Origin: an uncultured Saprospiraceae bacterium
GTDB taxonomy: Bacteria; Bacteroidota; Bacteroidia; Chitinophagales; Saprospiraceae
Assembly: GCA_905480605.1 (NCBI GenBank)
Contig: CAJQRD010000013.1
Coordinates: forward strand, 1 to 64,000
Direction: 5' to 3'
DNA length: 64,000 bases
A program made the position numbers and the translations under genes. Shown one piece after another: positions 46,246 to 54,836 of this stretch. Below the pieces are notes generated by a model, which was given only the letters and a program-made list of their open reading frames with translations, was not told where the DNA came from and did no database searches. Position 1 is the first letter of the stretch, and each line of letters opens with the position of its first letter.

Positions 46246-47469
46246 CTAAATTACTTTGGTTGTTAACAAAGCGATATCATCAACATATTCTCTTTCTCCT
46301 TTAAATGCTTCTACTGTTTCGATAAGTTTATTATTAAACTCCACTAAAGGTTTGTCTTTATTCTTATAAATAAATTCCTTTAATTTATCTTCTTCAAAAT
46401 ATTCTCCCGCTTCATTTTGAATATCTACTAGTCCATCTGTAAAGCAGAATAAAAATGCATTTGGTGCCAGTTTAATTTTTTCTTCATTTATAAATGGCAA
46501 TTTTTCAAATGCTCCAATTACTGTGCTGCCTGTTTTTAGTTCTTGCATTTGACCATCATTAAATAATAAAGGTGGATAATGTCCTGCATTTATATATCTA
46601 AGCTCTTTTTTCTCTGTATCTATTTCAGCAATAAAGAAAGTAATAAATTTATCACTTTTTGTAATTCTATAGACAGCCTGATTTAATGCAAAGACGAACG
46701 TCTCTAAGTCTCTGTACTGAAAAATCAAACTTTGTAACATTGCTTGAAAGTTTGACATCAATAAAGCTGCAGCAACACCTTTACCTGATATATCAGCAAT
46801 TACAACGGCAAATCTATTTTCGCTGAATTTCATAAAGTCAATATAATCTCCACCTATATTAAAGTGAGGCTTATAATATGTTTCTACCTCATAAAATTTG
46901 CTTTGAGGTATATTTTCTGGAATCAACCGTTGCTGAAATTCTTTAGCTAACTCTAGTTCTTTATTAAGTTTTTCCTGTTCTATTTGCTTTTTAAAAAGCC
47001 GTTTATTCTCAATTGCAACGGCAATAATATTTGTAATTGTCGTAATAAATTGAATTTTATTATATATATCCTCTTTTTCTTTAATACCTCCAATCAAAGC
47101 ATAAGCAATTGCATAAGATTTGTGAAATACAGGTATAATGATGTCAAATAATTTAATATGACTATGATCTTCTTCTTTTACTGTATGTAATCGATTATAC
47201 TGTAGACATTCTTCTATAAGTGTTGTGTGATATTCTTGATCTACATTTATATCTGTGGCTGTTTGCCAGCTATCTTCACCTTTTACAAATAATATCATTT
47301 TGTCTATGCCCATTTCCCAACTCAAAAAAGAGCGGTACATATTAAATAGACCTTCAGTAGATACATTGTCATTTATAGCTTGTGTGATTGTCAGCAAACT
47401 CTTTATTTGTAACTCTTTAAGACTTAGCTCTTTTTCTAATTTTTCTGATATAGTTAAATCGCGATTCAA
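46246..47469 (-). CDS. PP2C/SpoIIE-type serine phosphatase with GAF-like sensor
   Basis: 407 residues. A leading coiled coil (about 7-35) and a GAF-like sensory region (about 35-165) are followed by the phosphatase domain (about 190-405). Metal-binding motifs are NIGGDYIDFMKFSENRF, VVIADISGKGVAAALLMSNF, INAGHYPPLLFNDG and CFTDGLVDIQNEAGEYF. Such enzymes act in partner-switching regulation by dephosphorylating anti-anti-sigma-like proteins. No STAS or kinase partner is visible here. It lies 2 bases after mazG. Confidence 0.9.
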   Translation of the reverse strand: MNRDLTISEKLEKELSLKELQIKSLLTITQAINDNVSTEGLFNMYRSFLSWEMGIDKMILFVKGEDSWQTATDINVDQEYHTTLIEECLQYNRLHTVKEEDHSHIKLFDIIIPVFHKSYAIAYALIGGIKEKEDIYNKIQFITTITNIIAVAIENKRLFKKQIEQEKLNKELELAKEFQQRLIPENIPQSKFYEVETYYKPHFNIGGDYIDFMKFSENRFAVVIADISGKGVAAALLMSNFQAMLQSLIFQYRDLETFVFALNQAVYRITKSDKFITFFIAEIDTEKKELRYINAGHYPPLLFNDGQMQELKTGSTVIGAFEKLPFINEEKIKLAPNAFLFCFTDGLVDIQNEAGEYFEEDKLKEFIYKNKDKPLVEFNNKLIETVEAFKGEREYVDDIALLTTKVI

Positions 47470-47471
47470 TT

Positions 47472-47807
47472 TTACAATTTTGAGTTATTTAAGTGCCGTG
47501 TTTTATCACGTGATGTCTTCTTAGCTAAATTTTTATTCAGTGCATTTTCAATATCAATATCCATTTGATTTGCTAAACAAGTGGTTACAAATAGTATATC
47601 TGCTAACTCATCAGTAATTTTTGTTTTTACATTCAATTTATCTTCTGGCTTTTTAAACGATTGTTCTCCGTATTCTCGTGCCATAAGCCTAGCTAATTCC
47701 CCTACCTCTTCTGTTAAAATAAGCATATTTGTCATTTCTGAAAAATACCTTACACCATATTCTCTTATCCAATCATCAACTTTTTTTTGATAGTCACTAA
47801 TTGTCAT
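47472..47807 (-). CDS. MazG-like nucleotide pyrophosphohydrolase
   Basis: 111 residues of the all-alpha NTP pyrophosphohydrolase superfamily. Motifs ILTEEVGELARLMAREYGEQ (ExxE, about 30-49) and ITDELADILFVTTCLANQMD (ExxD) supply the Mg-binding acidic residues. It removes pyrophosphate from (possibly damaged or surplus) NTPs. The single-domain length differs from E. coli MazG (about 260). Its start is 1 base from the dtd stop. Confidence 0.87.
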   Translation of the reverse strand: MTISDYQKKVDDWIREYGVRYFSEMTNMLILTEEVGELARLMAREYGEQSFKKPEDKLNVKTKITDELADILFVTTCLANQMDIDIENALNKNLAKKTSRDKTRHLNNSKL

Positions 47808-47808
47808 A

Positions 47809-48264
47809 TTATTCTTTGTTTTTAGTATCTACTATTATAGTTACCGGGCCATCGTTAATATAGCTTACTTTCATATCTGCTCCGAATATACCACAAGATA
47901 CCTTGATGTCGTGTGTAGAACGGATTTGCTCCGTAAAGGTTTCGTATATTTTATTAGCATAATCCGGTTTTGCAGATCTCAAAAATGAGGGTCTATTGCC
48001 CTTTTTAGTGCTTGCGAACAAAGTAAACTGACTTATAAGTAATATTTCTCCTTCAATATCCTTAACAGACAAGTTCATTTTACCTAACTCATCATTAAAA
48101 ATTCTAAGATTGACTATTTTATTTGATAACCATGTAATATCATCATTATTATCATCATCTTCGAAACCAATATAAACTATAAGTCCTTTTGAAATATTAC
48201 CAATAACTCTACCTTCAACTTTTACTTCAGCAGGCATCTTAGTCCGCTGTATAACTGCTCGCAT
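47809..48264 (-). CDS. dtd: D-aminoacyl-tRNA deacylase
   Basis: 151 residues that hydrolyse D-amino acids from mischarged tRNAs. The signature SQFTLFASTKKGNRPSF (about 76-92) and the cross-subunit Gly-cisPro motif NDGPVTIIVDT (about 136-146) are intact. It is the first gene of the long leftward series that runs to nadK and beyond. Its start is next to the AT-rich region proposed as replication origin. Confidence 0.95.
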   Translation of the reverse strand: MRAVIQRTKMPAEVKVEGRVIGNISKGLIVYIGFEDDDNNDDITWLSNKIVNLRIFNDELGKMNLSVKDIEGEILLISQFTLFASTKKGNRPSFLRSAKPDYANKIYETFTEQIRSTHDIKVSCGIFGADMKVSYINDGPVTIIVDTKNKE

Positions 48265-48710
48265 TGTGTTAGTTTATATGTTGATAAATATGAGTTATTA
48301 ACACCCTTTTTTAGAAGGAAACAATTTACAATTAATTATATATTATAATAAATTAAAATGTGTTTTTTATTAAGTTTTGTTCAATACTATTTATTCTATT
48401 ACTGACATCAACACAAGAATTATATATGAACATGTAATCTTATCAACAAGATGTTTAAATAAGCTATAAGTTATAATTTTATTGTGTTTCTGGTGTTGGT
48501 AAGATGTGAGTTAAGTAATAGAAGAATGTAGATTACATAATTCAGGTACTAAATCAAATAAAGTTATTAAGAAGCTAACACCCTTAATAATGAGACCTTT
48601 TTTTTAATTTAAATAATTTTATAACTAATTAAGAGTGTTTATAAGTTATTTAAATTGCAATAAAAGAAAACAATATTGACATAAAATGAATTAGTAGAAT
48701 AAATATTAGA
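48265..48710. other. AT-rich intergenic region, candidate replication origin (oriC)
   Basis: 446 bases without genes, between leftward dtd and rightward ctaA. It holds two copies of TTATCAACA (one mismatch from the DnaA box TTATCCACA), on the minus strand at 48279-48287 and the plus strand at 48440-48448. Weaker matches are TTATTAACA at 48295-48303 and TTACCAACA (minus strand) at 48494-48502. Two very AT-rich tracts, about 48320-48370 and 48600-48640, could serve as unwinding elements. Base skew of flanking genes changes here (see findings), and parS-like sites lie 5 kb to the right. dnaA is not adjacent, which is common in Bacteroidota. Confidence 0.5.
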
Positions 48711-49763
48711 ATGATCTATAACAAATATATTAAGGCTTGGTTGATTGCTGGTTGTTTATTACTTTTCTTTCAAATTATCATTGGAGGAATAACTAGAATT
48801 ACGGGTTCGGGTTTATCAATAACTAAATGGGAAATAGTTACTGGCACACTTCCTCCTTTAACTGATTCTGCTTGGCAACAAGAATTTGATCTTTATAAAG
48901 CTACTCCACAATATAACATGATCAATCAAGGAATGAATTTGGATAAATTTAAATTCATTTACTTTTGGGAATATTTCCATAGGCTATGGGCAAGAATAAT
49001 GGCTTTTGTTTTTATTTTCCCTCTTATCTTTTTTATTTTCAAAAAATGGATTGATAAAGATTTATTAAGACGGATGGGATATGTGTTTATCTCCGCTATG
49101 TTAGCAGCTATTTTTGGGTGGATTATGGTGGCTAGTGGTTTGGTGGAGAGGCCTTGGGTAAATGCTTACAAGCTTTCTTTGCATTTAGGCATAGCGTTGT
49201 TGACTTTAGGATTTCTTCTTTGGACAACGTTCCACGTTTTTTATGATGGAAAAATAATTAGTGATAATCGTTATTTTTCTAAGTTTTCGAAATACCTTTT
49301 TGTTTTTATTTGTATTCAAATTTTCTTTGGGGCTATACTTTCTGGTATGAGGGCATCGCTTTATTACCCTAGTTGGCCTGATATGAATGGCAGTATGTTT
49401 CCTTCTGTTTTGATGGATGCATCTAATTGGACTTTAGATGGGATAGTAAATTATGATAAGGATGCATTGATGCCCGCATTAATACATGTTTTACATAGGA
49501 GCTGGGGATATTTTGTTTATGGTTTAGGAATTTACTTTGCTATAAAGGTTTTACGATATCCTATGCGAAATTTATTTTATAAGCCTAATATTGCTTTGAT
49601 AATATTGTTAAACGTGCAAGTTTTACTTGGTATTTTGACCTTAATCAACTCTAAGTCGACAATACCAGTATTCTATGGTGTAATGCACCAAGCAATTGCT
49701 ATCTTTATATTTGGATTTGCATTATTTAATTTATATATATTTAGGAGCAATTTAAGAGCATAG
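48711..49763 (+). CDS. ctaA: Heme A synthase (COX15/CtaA family)
   Basis: 350 residues with eight hydrophobic helices in two four-helix halves. Conserved motifs are QIIIGGITRITGSGLSITKW, FWEYFHRLWARIMAF (heme-ligand His) and VLHRSWGYFVYG (second-half His). It oxidises the C8 methyl of heme O to give heme A for cytochrome c oxidase, implying aerobic respiration. The alpha/beta hydrolase gene starts immediately after its stop (TAGATG). Confidence 0.93.
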   Translation: MIYNKYIKAWLIAGCLLLFFQIIIGGITRITGSGLSITKWEIVTGTLPPLTDSAWQQEFDLYKATPQYNMINQGMNLDKFKFIYFWEYFHRLWARIMAFVFIFPLIFFIFKKWIDKDLLRRMGYVFISAMLAAIFGWIMVASGLVERPWVNAYKLSLHLGIALLTLGFLLWTTFHVFYDGKIISDNRYFSKFSKYLFVFICIQIFFGAILSGMRASLYYPSWPDMNGSMFPSVLMDASNWTLDGIVNYDKDALMPALIHVLHRSWGYFVYGLGIYFAIKVLRYPMRNLFYKPNIALIILLNVQVLLGILTLINSKSTIPVFYGVMHQAIAIFIFGFALFNLYIFRSNLRA

Positions 49764-50522
49764 ATGAATAAAGAATTATTAGAGGACGGTAAGTATAAAT
49801 ATATTGAGACTTCTCCAGGTAAAGACGTTTTATTGTTATTACATGGGTTGCTTGGAGAGCTAAGTAACTTTGAATTTATGATTGATAGGTTTGGCGATGA
49901 GTATAATGTTGTGAGTCCAATACTTCCTATTATGCAAATGCCATTAAAAGCTTTAGGTTTAATAGGCATGGTTAAGTATATCGAGGAGTTTGTCGAATAT
50001 AAAGGTTTTAGAAAGGTTCATGTTATGGGAAATTCTCTTGGTGGACATCTTGCCCAGCTTTATACGTTAGGTAATTCTGATAAAGTTAGTTCTATGATAC
50101 TTACAGGTAGTTCTGGTTTATTTGAGAATGCAATGGGCAATACTTTTCCAAAACGGGGTGATTACGAGTTTATTAAAAAGAAAGCAGAGATGGTGTTTTA
50201 TGATCCTGCTATAGCAACAAAGAAACTTGTCGATGAGGTATACGATACAGTAAATGACAGATCAAAAGCAATAAGAATTGTTGTTATGGCAAAGTCTGCT
50301 GTAAGAAATAATTTAGAAAAGAAAATTCATTTAATTGAAAATCCTACACTTTTAGTTTGGGGTAAACAAGATGATGTGACACCTCCTTTTGTTGCGGATA
50401 AGTTTAATGAGCTTCTTCCTAATTCTACTTTGTATTTTATTGATAAATGCGGTCATGCTCCAATGATGGAAAGGCCTGATGAGTTTAATGATTATCTAAG
50501 CGATTTCTTAAAGAAAATATAA
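49764..50522 (+). CDS. Alpha/beta-hydrolase
   Basis: 252 residues. Oxyanion region LLLLHGLLGELSNFEFMIDR (about 25-44); nucleophile elbow GNSLGGHLAQLY with the catalytic Ser near 91; Asp in LLVWGKQDDVTPP; His in KCGHAPMMERPDEF. The complete triad is present. The substrate is unknown; the pattern resembles MenH/BioH-like serine esterases. It is cotranscribed with ctaA and followed by a terminator. Confidence 0.9.
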   Translation: MNKELLEDGKYKYIETSPGKDVLLLLHGLLGELSNFEFMIDRFGDEYNVVSPILPIMQMPLKALGLIGMVKYIEEFVEYKGFRKVHVMGNSLGGHLAQLYTLGNSDKVSSMILTGSSGLFENAMGNTFPKRGDYEFIKKKAEMVFYDPAIATKKLVDEVYDTVNDRSKAIRIVVMAKSAVRNNLEKKIHLIENPTLLVWGKQDDVTPPFVADKFNELLPNSTLYFIDKCGHAPMMERPDEFNDYLSDFLKKI

Positions 50523-50544
50523 TTATTAAATTTAAGGGATATAT

Positions 50545-50585
50545 AAAAAAAAGCATAGCAAATTATTGCTATGCTTTTTTTATAA
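50545..50585. terminator. Bidirectional terminator between hydrolase and M1 peptidase genes
   Basis: AAGCATAGCAA-ATT-ATTGCTATGCTT forms an 11-12 bp stem, preceded by an A-run and followed by a T-run. Genes converge here (stops at 50522 and 50595), so one hairpin serves both. Confidence 0.9.
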
Positions 50586-50594
50586 TGTGTTCAT

Positions 50595-52925
50595 TTAAGG
50601 CTGTTCTAATTTCTTTGCACGTGCAGCCCTTTGCATAGGATTTTCACCACCCCCTCTTCTTCTATTATTATTTCCTCTTTTAAATAATTCGAATCTATCC
50701 GGAGATTTTTGTGGGATGACGCTATTATTATCAGTATCAATATCTGCAGTTTCTAAAAAAGGATCTAAAGTTATATTAATGACCTTTTTTTCTGTAATGA
50801 ACGCTTTGGTAATAGTGGATCGTCCAAATCTCCATATTTCTGCAGGTATTCTTTTAATTTCAGTTGTGCCATCTTCATAAGCAAATTCAAGAATAATTGG
50901 CATGGGTATTCCACCTTTATTTTCAAATTCTAATTGATAGAAATGATCATTTCCTTCTAAAAGTTCTTTTTCTTCTTCCGACAAAGTTTCCATAAATTCT
51001 TTATATTCCTTATCATCTATAGCATCAACATCTAATGCATCGTAATTTGTATATAAATCGTCTATTGTTGAATCTTTTTCGTTTAAAGTTTCAAGAATTT
51101 GTTCTCTGTTTCTTATGACAGAAATATTTTCTCTTTCTGCTGCTCGTTCTTCTTTTTCTCTTTTACTTTTGGCTCTGGGATCTTTTGTTTCTACTTGATA
51201 ATATTTAACTGTATTTAAAGATAGATCTACGTGGTCGTTTGTGTAGAACCAGCCCCTCCAAAACCAATCTAAATCAACCGCTGAGGCATCTTCCATTGTT
51301 CTAAAGAAGTCAGCAGGTGATGGATGTTTAAATTTCCACCTGTTTGAATATTCTTTAAAAGCGTAATCGAATAATTCTCTTCCCATTACAGTTTCTCTTA
51401 GAATATTTAATGCAGTTGCTGGTTTACCATATGCATTATTTCCAAATTGAAATATTGATTCTGAGTTTGTCATGATAGGTGAAATATTTGTTTTATCACC
51501 TTTCATGTAATCTACAATTTTATTAGCGGGCCCTCTTCTAGATGGATAGTCTCTCTCCCATTGTTGTTCAGTTAGATATTGTAGAAAGGTATTGAGTCCT
51601 TCATCCATCCATGTCCATTGTCTTTCATCTGAATTTACTATCATAGGGAACCAGTTGTGTCCCACCTCATGAATAATAACTCCAATATGTCCATATTTTG
51701 TTCTTTGTGAATAGGTACCATCATCTTCACATCTTCCAAAATTAAAGCAAATCATCGGATATTCCATACCCATACTTCCATCTATTGACCAAGCTACTGG
51801 ATAAGGGTAATCAAAAGTATAATGCGAGTACCATTTTATAGAATGCGCTACAGCTTTTGTTGAGTACTTAGACCATAAACAATCTCCTTCTTTGGTCCAC
51901 ATTGACATAGCCATTACTGTCCGACCGTCAGGCATTGGAACTCCCTGTGCATCCCAGATAAACCTTCTGGATGTTGCAAATGCGAAATCTCGAACATTAT
52001 CAGCTTTGAATTTCCAAGTCTTGGTTTTGGTTTCTTTAGTTTTTATTCTTTCCTCAGCTTCGTCATATGTAGCAATTGTTACTGGATGTACATGTGATGA
52101 TCTTGCTTGTTTTAGTCTTAACTTTTGATCTTTTGATAAAACTTTGTCTGGGTTTTGTAGTTCTCCAGTTGCCGAAACCAAATGGTCACTTGGTACTGTA
52201 ATTTCAACATTGTAATCCCCAAATGATAGAGTAAATTCCCCTCTTCCTAAGAACTGTTTGTTTTGCCATCCATAAATATCATTATACATACACATTCTTG
52301 GAAAATATTGTGCAATCACATACACGTTGTTATCATCTTCTTTGAAGTTTTCATAACCTGAACGTCCTCCAATTTCTTTTGTATTGTTGATATTATACCA
52401 CCACTTTATATCAAATGTATATGATTCTTTTGATTTCAGGGTGACGGGCAAATCTATTCGCATCATAGTTTTATTAACGGTGTACCTAAGATTTTTGCCT
52501 ACTTTATCTGTAACTTTTTCAATATTGAAACCACCATCAAAATCAGGAGTCATGTTATCGATTTGGCCAGTTGACATTTTATTTCTAATTGTTGATGTTT
52601 TTATATCATGAGTATGTGAGTCCTTTGATCTAACATTTTGATCTAGCTGCAGCCACAGGTAGGTCAGATCATCTGGAGATTCATTATGATATGTAATAGT
52701 TTCTTCACCAAACAACTTTTGATCTTGATCGTCAATTCTTATCTTCATATTATAATTAGCACGTTGTTGCCAGTATTCATGACCAGGAGCTCCAGATGCA
52801 GACCTATAAGAATTAGGTGTTGGCAAGTCGTTATTTAATTGCTTAAACTTATTGTTATTTATATTTTCTTGAGCCAGTAAGCTGGTTAGTCCAAATAGCA
52901 ACAGAAAGGTCAATAATTTATTCAT
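50595..52925 (-). CDS. Secreted M1-family zinc metallopeptidase
   Basis: 776 residues. A signal peptide (LLTFLLLFGLTSLLAQ) is followed by the aminopeptidase N-type domains. The zinc site is VIIHEVGHNWFP with the third ligand Glu in WTWMDEGLNTFLQYL. The substrate-side motif GMEYPM replaces GAMEN. The C-terminal part (about 560-776) carries a long acidic/charged stretch and ends with a basic tail. It is probably a periplasmic or surface peptidase trimming N-termini of imported peptides. Confidence 0.92.
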   Translation of the reverse strand: MNKLLTFLLLFGLTSLLAQENINNNKFKQLNNDLPTPNSYRSASGAPGHEYWQQRANYNMKIRIDDQDQKLFGEETITYHNESPDDLTYLWLQLDQNVRSKDSHTHDIKTSTIRNKMSTGQIDNMTPDFDGGFNIEKVTDKVGKNLRYTVNKTMMRIDLPVTLKSKESYTFDIKWWYNINNTKEIGGRSGYENFKEDDNNVYVIAQYFPRMCMYNDIYGWQNKQFLGRGEFTLSFGDYNVEITVPSDHLVSATGELQNPDKVLSKDQKLRLKQARSSHVHPVTIATYDEAEERIKTKETKTKTWKFKADNVRDFAFATSRRFIWDAQGVPMPDGRTVMAMSMWTKEGDCLWSKYSTKAVAHSIKWYSHYTFDYPYPVAWSIDGSMGMEYPMICFNFGRCEDDGTYSQRTKYGHIGVIIHEVGHNWFPMIVNSDERQWTWMDEGLNTFLQYLTEQQWERDYPSRRGPANKIVDYMKGDKTNISPIMTNSESIFQFGNNAYGKPATALNILRETVMGRELFDYAFKEYSNRWKFKHPSPADFFRTMEDASAVDLDWFWRGWFYTNDHVDLSLNTVKYYQVETKDPRAKSKREKEERAAERENISVIRNREQILETLNEKDSTIDDLYTNYDALDVDAIDDKEYKEFMETLSEEEKELLEGNDHFYQLEFENKGGIPMPIILEFAYEDGTTEIKRIPAEIWRFGRSTITKAFITEKKVINITLDPFLETADIDTDNNSVIPQKSPDRFELFKRGNNNRRRGGGENPMQRAARAKKLEQP

Positions 52926-53062
52926 ATGTGATGTTTGTTTTAATGATCCGAATATATAAAAATATTTGATTTTTTAACTCCAATTGCTTAATTATTAGTT
53001 TAAATATATATTAGAAATGTATTTAATATATGTTAGAAGACAAATATGGTGTAAACGATACT

Positions 53063-53431
53063 TTACTTTGGTAGTGGTTGTATGACATCCCAAAGGTTAC
53101 CGTATATATCTTGAAAAACAAAGACTGTTCCATATGGTTCATTTGATGGTTCTCTAATAATGGCTACGTTTTTGGATTTGTAATTATTAAAATCTCTAAT
53201 GGCATTATCTGTTTGTATGAATAAGAATACACGACCTCTGCTTTGATTACCAATTGCTTTCTTTTGTCCTTCTGTTTTTGCTTTGGTTAACAGTAAAGCA
53301 AAGTCCTTGTAACCAGAAGGTGAAATTCTAACCCATCTTTTTCCATTATCCAAGTCTGTATCTTCAATTAATTCGAATGCAAGTATTGATTGGTAATACT
53401 TGATAGCTTTATCGTAGTCATCAATAACCAA
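53063..53431 (-). CDS. VOC-family protein (single module), unusual start
   Basis: 122 residues from the TTG at 53431 (MVIDDYDKAIKYYQ). The module contains LVIDDYDKAIKYYQSILAF and the C-terminal VFVFQDIYGNLWDVIQP. The homologous reading continues upstream as NQNIFQISLVIDDYD without any ATG; an ATT codon lies just before it. Start by TTG or ATT is therefore likely, or the normal start has been lost. A parS-like site is about 70 bases upstream. No substrate can be named. Confidence 0.72.
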   Translation of the reverse strand: MVIDDYDKAIKYYQSILAFELIEDTDLDNGKRWVRISPSGYKDFALLLTKAKTEGQKKAIGNQSRGRVFLFIQTDNAIRDFNNYKSKNVAIIREPSNEPYGTVFVFQDIYGNLWDVIQPLPK

Positions 53432-53498
53432 TGAAATTTGAAATATATTTTGATTAATATATAGTAATTATTCATTATAGTTGAGTGTGTTATAAATA

Positions 53499-53514
53499 GG
53501 TTCCACGTGGAACA
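53499..53514. promoter_or_regulatory. parS-like ParB-binding site 1
   Basis: GGTTCCACGTGGAACA contains the perfect 14 bp palindrome GTTCCACGTGGAAC. This agrees with the chromosomal parS consensus (TGTTTCACGTGAAACA in Bacillus; TGTTCCACGTGGAACA/C in Pseudomonas). It lies in the gap between the VOC gene and thrC, 14 bases from the thrC stop. Confidence 0.75.
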
Positions 53515-53527
53515 ATTTGGGGACTTA

Positions 53528-54835
53528 TTATAATGAGTTAAGTAAAAGTGCTTTAAAATCTGAAAATTGGTTGGAACAATTTAAGGCAATTTTCCTCTTT
53601 GATAGAAATAGATTTAGTCTTATAGGTATATCTATTTCCTCATTTATAGCTTGGTTGACGACCTCTAAAAATTTGGCAGGATGTGCGGTTTCTAAAAGAA
53701 CACATTCTGCATTTTTTTCCGTTAGGTATTCTTCACACGCTAAGTAAGCCACAGCAGCGTGAGGGTCTAAAATATAGTTTTCAAGTTTGTCTATTCGGTT
53801 TATTGTTTCTATTGTTTCTTTATCGTTATATGAGTATCCTATTATATCCTCTTTTATCATGTTCCACGTGGAACCATATAAAGCCATTATTCTAGAAAAA
53901 TTACTAGGATCACCAACATCCATTGCATTAGAAACCGTGGCAATACTTGCTTTCGCATTATAAGTTCCAGAGCTTAGGTATTTAACCACTGTATCGTTGG
54001 TATTTGTGGCAGCAATAAACTTATATACAGGAAGACCCATTCTCTTTGCTAATAATCCTGCAGTTAAATTACCAAAGTTACCTGACGGAACAGTAAACAC
54101 AATGTTTTCTGAATTGATTCCTAATTTTTTTAATTGTTTGAGTGCTTCGAAATAATAAAAAGTTTGTGGTATTAATCTAGCTATATTGATTGAATTAGCT
54201 GAACTGAATTGATATTTAGAATTCAATTCTTCATCTAAGAAAGCAGTCTTTACCAATCTTTGACAATCATCAAAAACGCCATCTATTTCAATAGCTCTTA
54301 TATTATCTCCCCATGTAGTCAATTGCTTTTCTTGAAGTGGACTTACTTTACCACTAGGGTAGAGTATTATAACTTCAATTCCTTTAACATTATGAAAGCC
54401 CGATGCTACTGCACCGCCAGTATCTCCACTTGTTGCAACAAGGATTGTTGTTTTATTTTCATTGTCTTTTAAAAAGTAAGACATTAATTCGGCCATAAAC
54501 CTTGCACCAAAATCCTTAAAAGCCATTGTTGGCCCATGAAAGAGTTCTAGCGAGTATATGTTATTTTTTATTTTTACAACAGGTGCTGGAAATACAATTG
54601 CTTTATGGATGATATCTTTTAAGGCTTTTTTCGGAATATAATCACCAATCAAATGATGAGCGACCTCAAATGACAGCTGTTGAAAAGTATAATTCTCAAT
54701 GTTTTCAAAAAAAGATTCTGGTAATTTTTTTATATGCAAGGGCATATACAATCCTTTATCTTTTGGAAATGCATTTAATACAGCCTCTTTTAGATCTACT
54801 ATATTCTTCTTGTTATTTGTACTGTATAGTTTCAT
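53528..54835 (-). CDS. thrC: Threonine synthase
   Basis: 435 residues, last step of threonine synthesis (O-phosphohomoserine to threonine, PLP-dependent). The cofactor lysine is in HGPTMAFKDFGARF (about 103-116). The phosphate-binding loop is ATSGDTGGAVASG, and SGNFGNLTAGLLAKRM follows. Length fits the ThrC of Gram-negative bacteria. The start is 1 base from the thrB stop, so thrA-thrB-thrC is an operon. It contains a parS-like site at 53860-53875. Confidence 0.95.
   Translation of the reverse strand: MKLYSTNNKKNIVDLKEAVLNAFPKDKGLYMPLHIKKLPESFFENIENYTFQQLSFEVAHHLIGDYIPKKALKDIIHKAIVFPAPVVKIKNNIYSLELFHGPTMAFKDFGARFMAELMSYFLKDNENKTTILVATSGDTGGAVASGFHNVKGIEVIILYPSGKVSPLQEKQLTTWGDNIRAIEIDGVFDDCQRLVKTAFLDEELNSKYQFSSANSINIARLIPQTFYYFEALKQLKKLGINSENIVFTVPSGNFGNLTAGLLAKRMGLPVYKFIAATNTNDTVVKYLSSGTYNAKASIATVSNAMDVGDPSNFSRIMALYGSTWNMIKEDIIGYSYNDKETIETINRIDKLENYILDPHAAVAYLACEEYLTEKNAECVLLETAHPAKFLEVVNQAINEEIDIPIRLNLFLSKRKIALNCSNQFSDFKALLLNSL
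53860..53875. promoter_or_regulatory. parS-like ParB-binding site 2 inside thrC
   Basis: TGTTCCACGTGGAACC carries the same 14 bp palindrome as the site at 53499 and matches the Pseudomonas-type parS form. Two identical 14-mers 361 bases apart, one within a coding region, make chance improbable. Clusters of parS near the origin load ParB for chromosome segregation. Confidence 0.75.
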
Positions 54836-54836
54836 A

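Noticed and set aside
47500-47520. TTATCACGTGAT palindrome at the 3' end of mazG
   Set aside because: Palindromic around CACGTG but flanking bases do not follow parS; it lies in coding sequence and occurs once.
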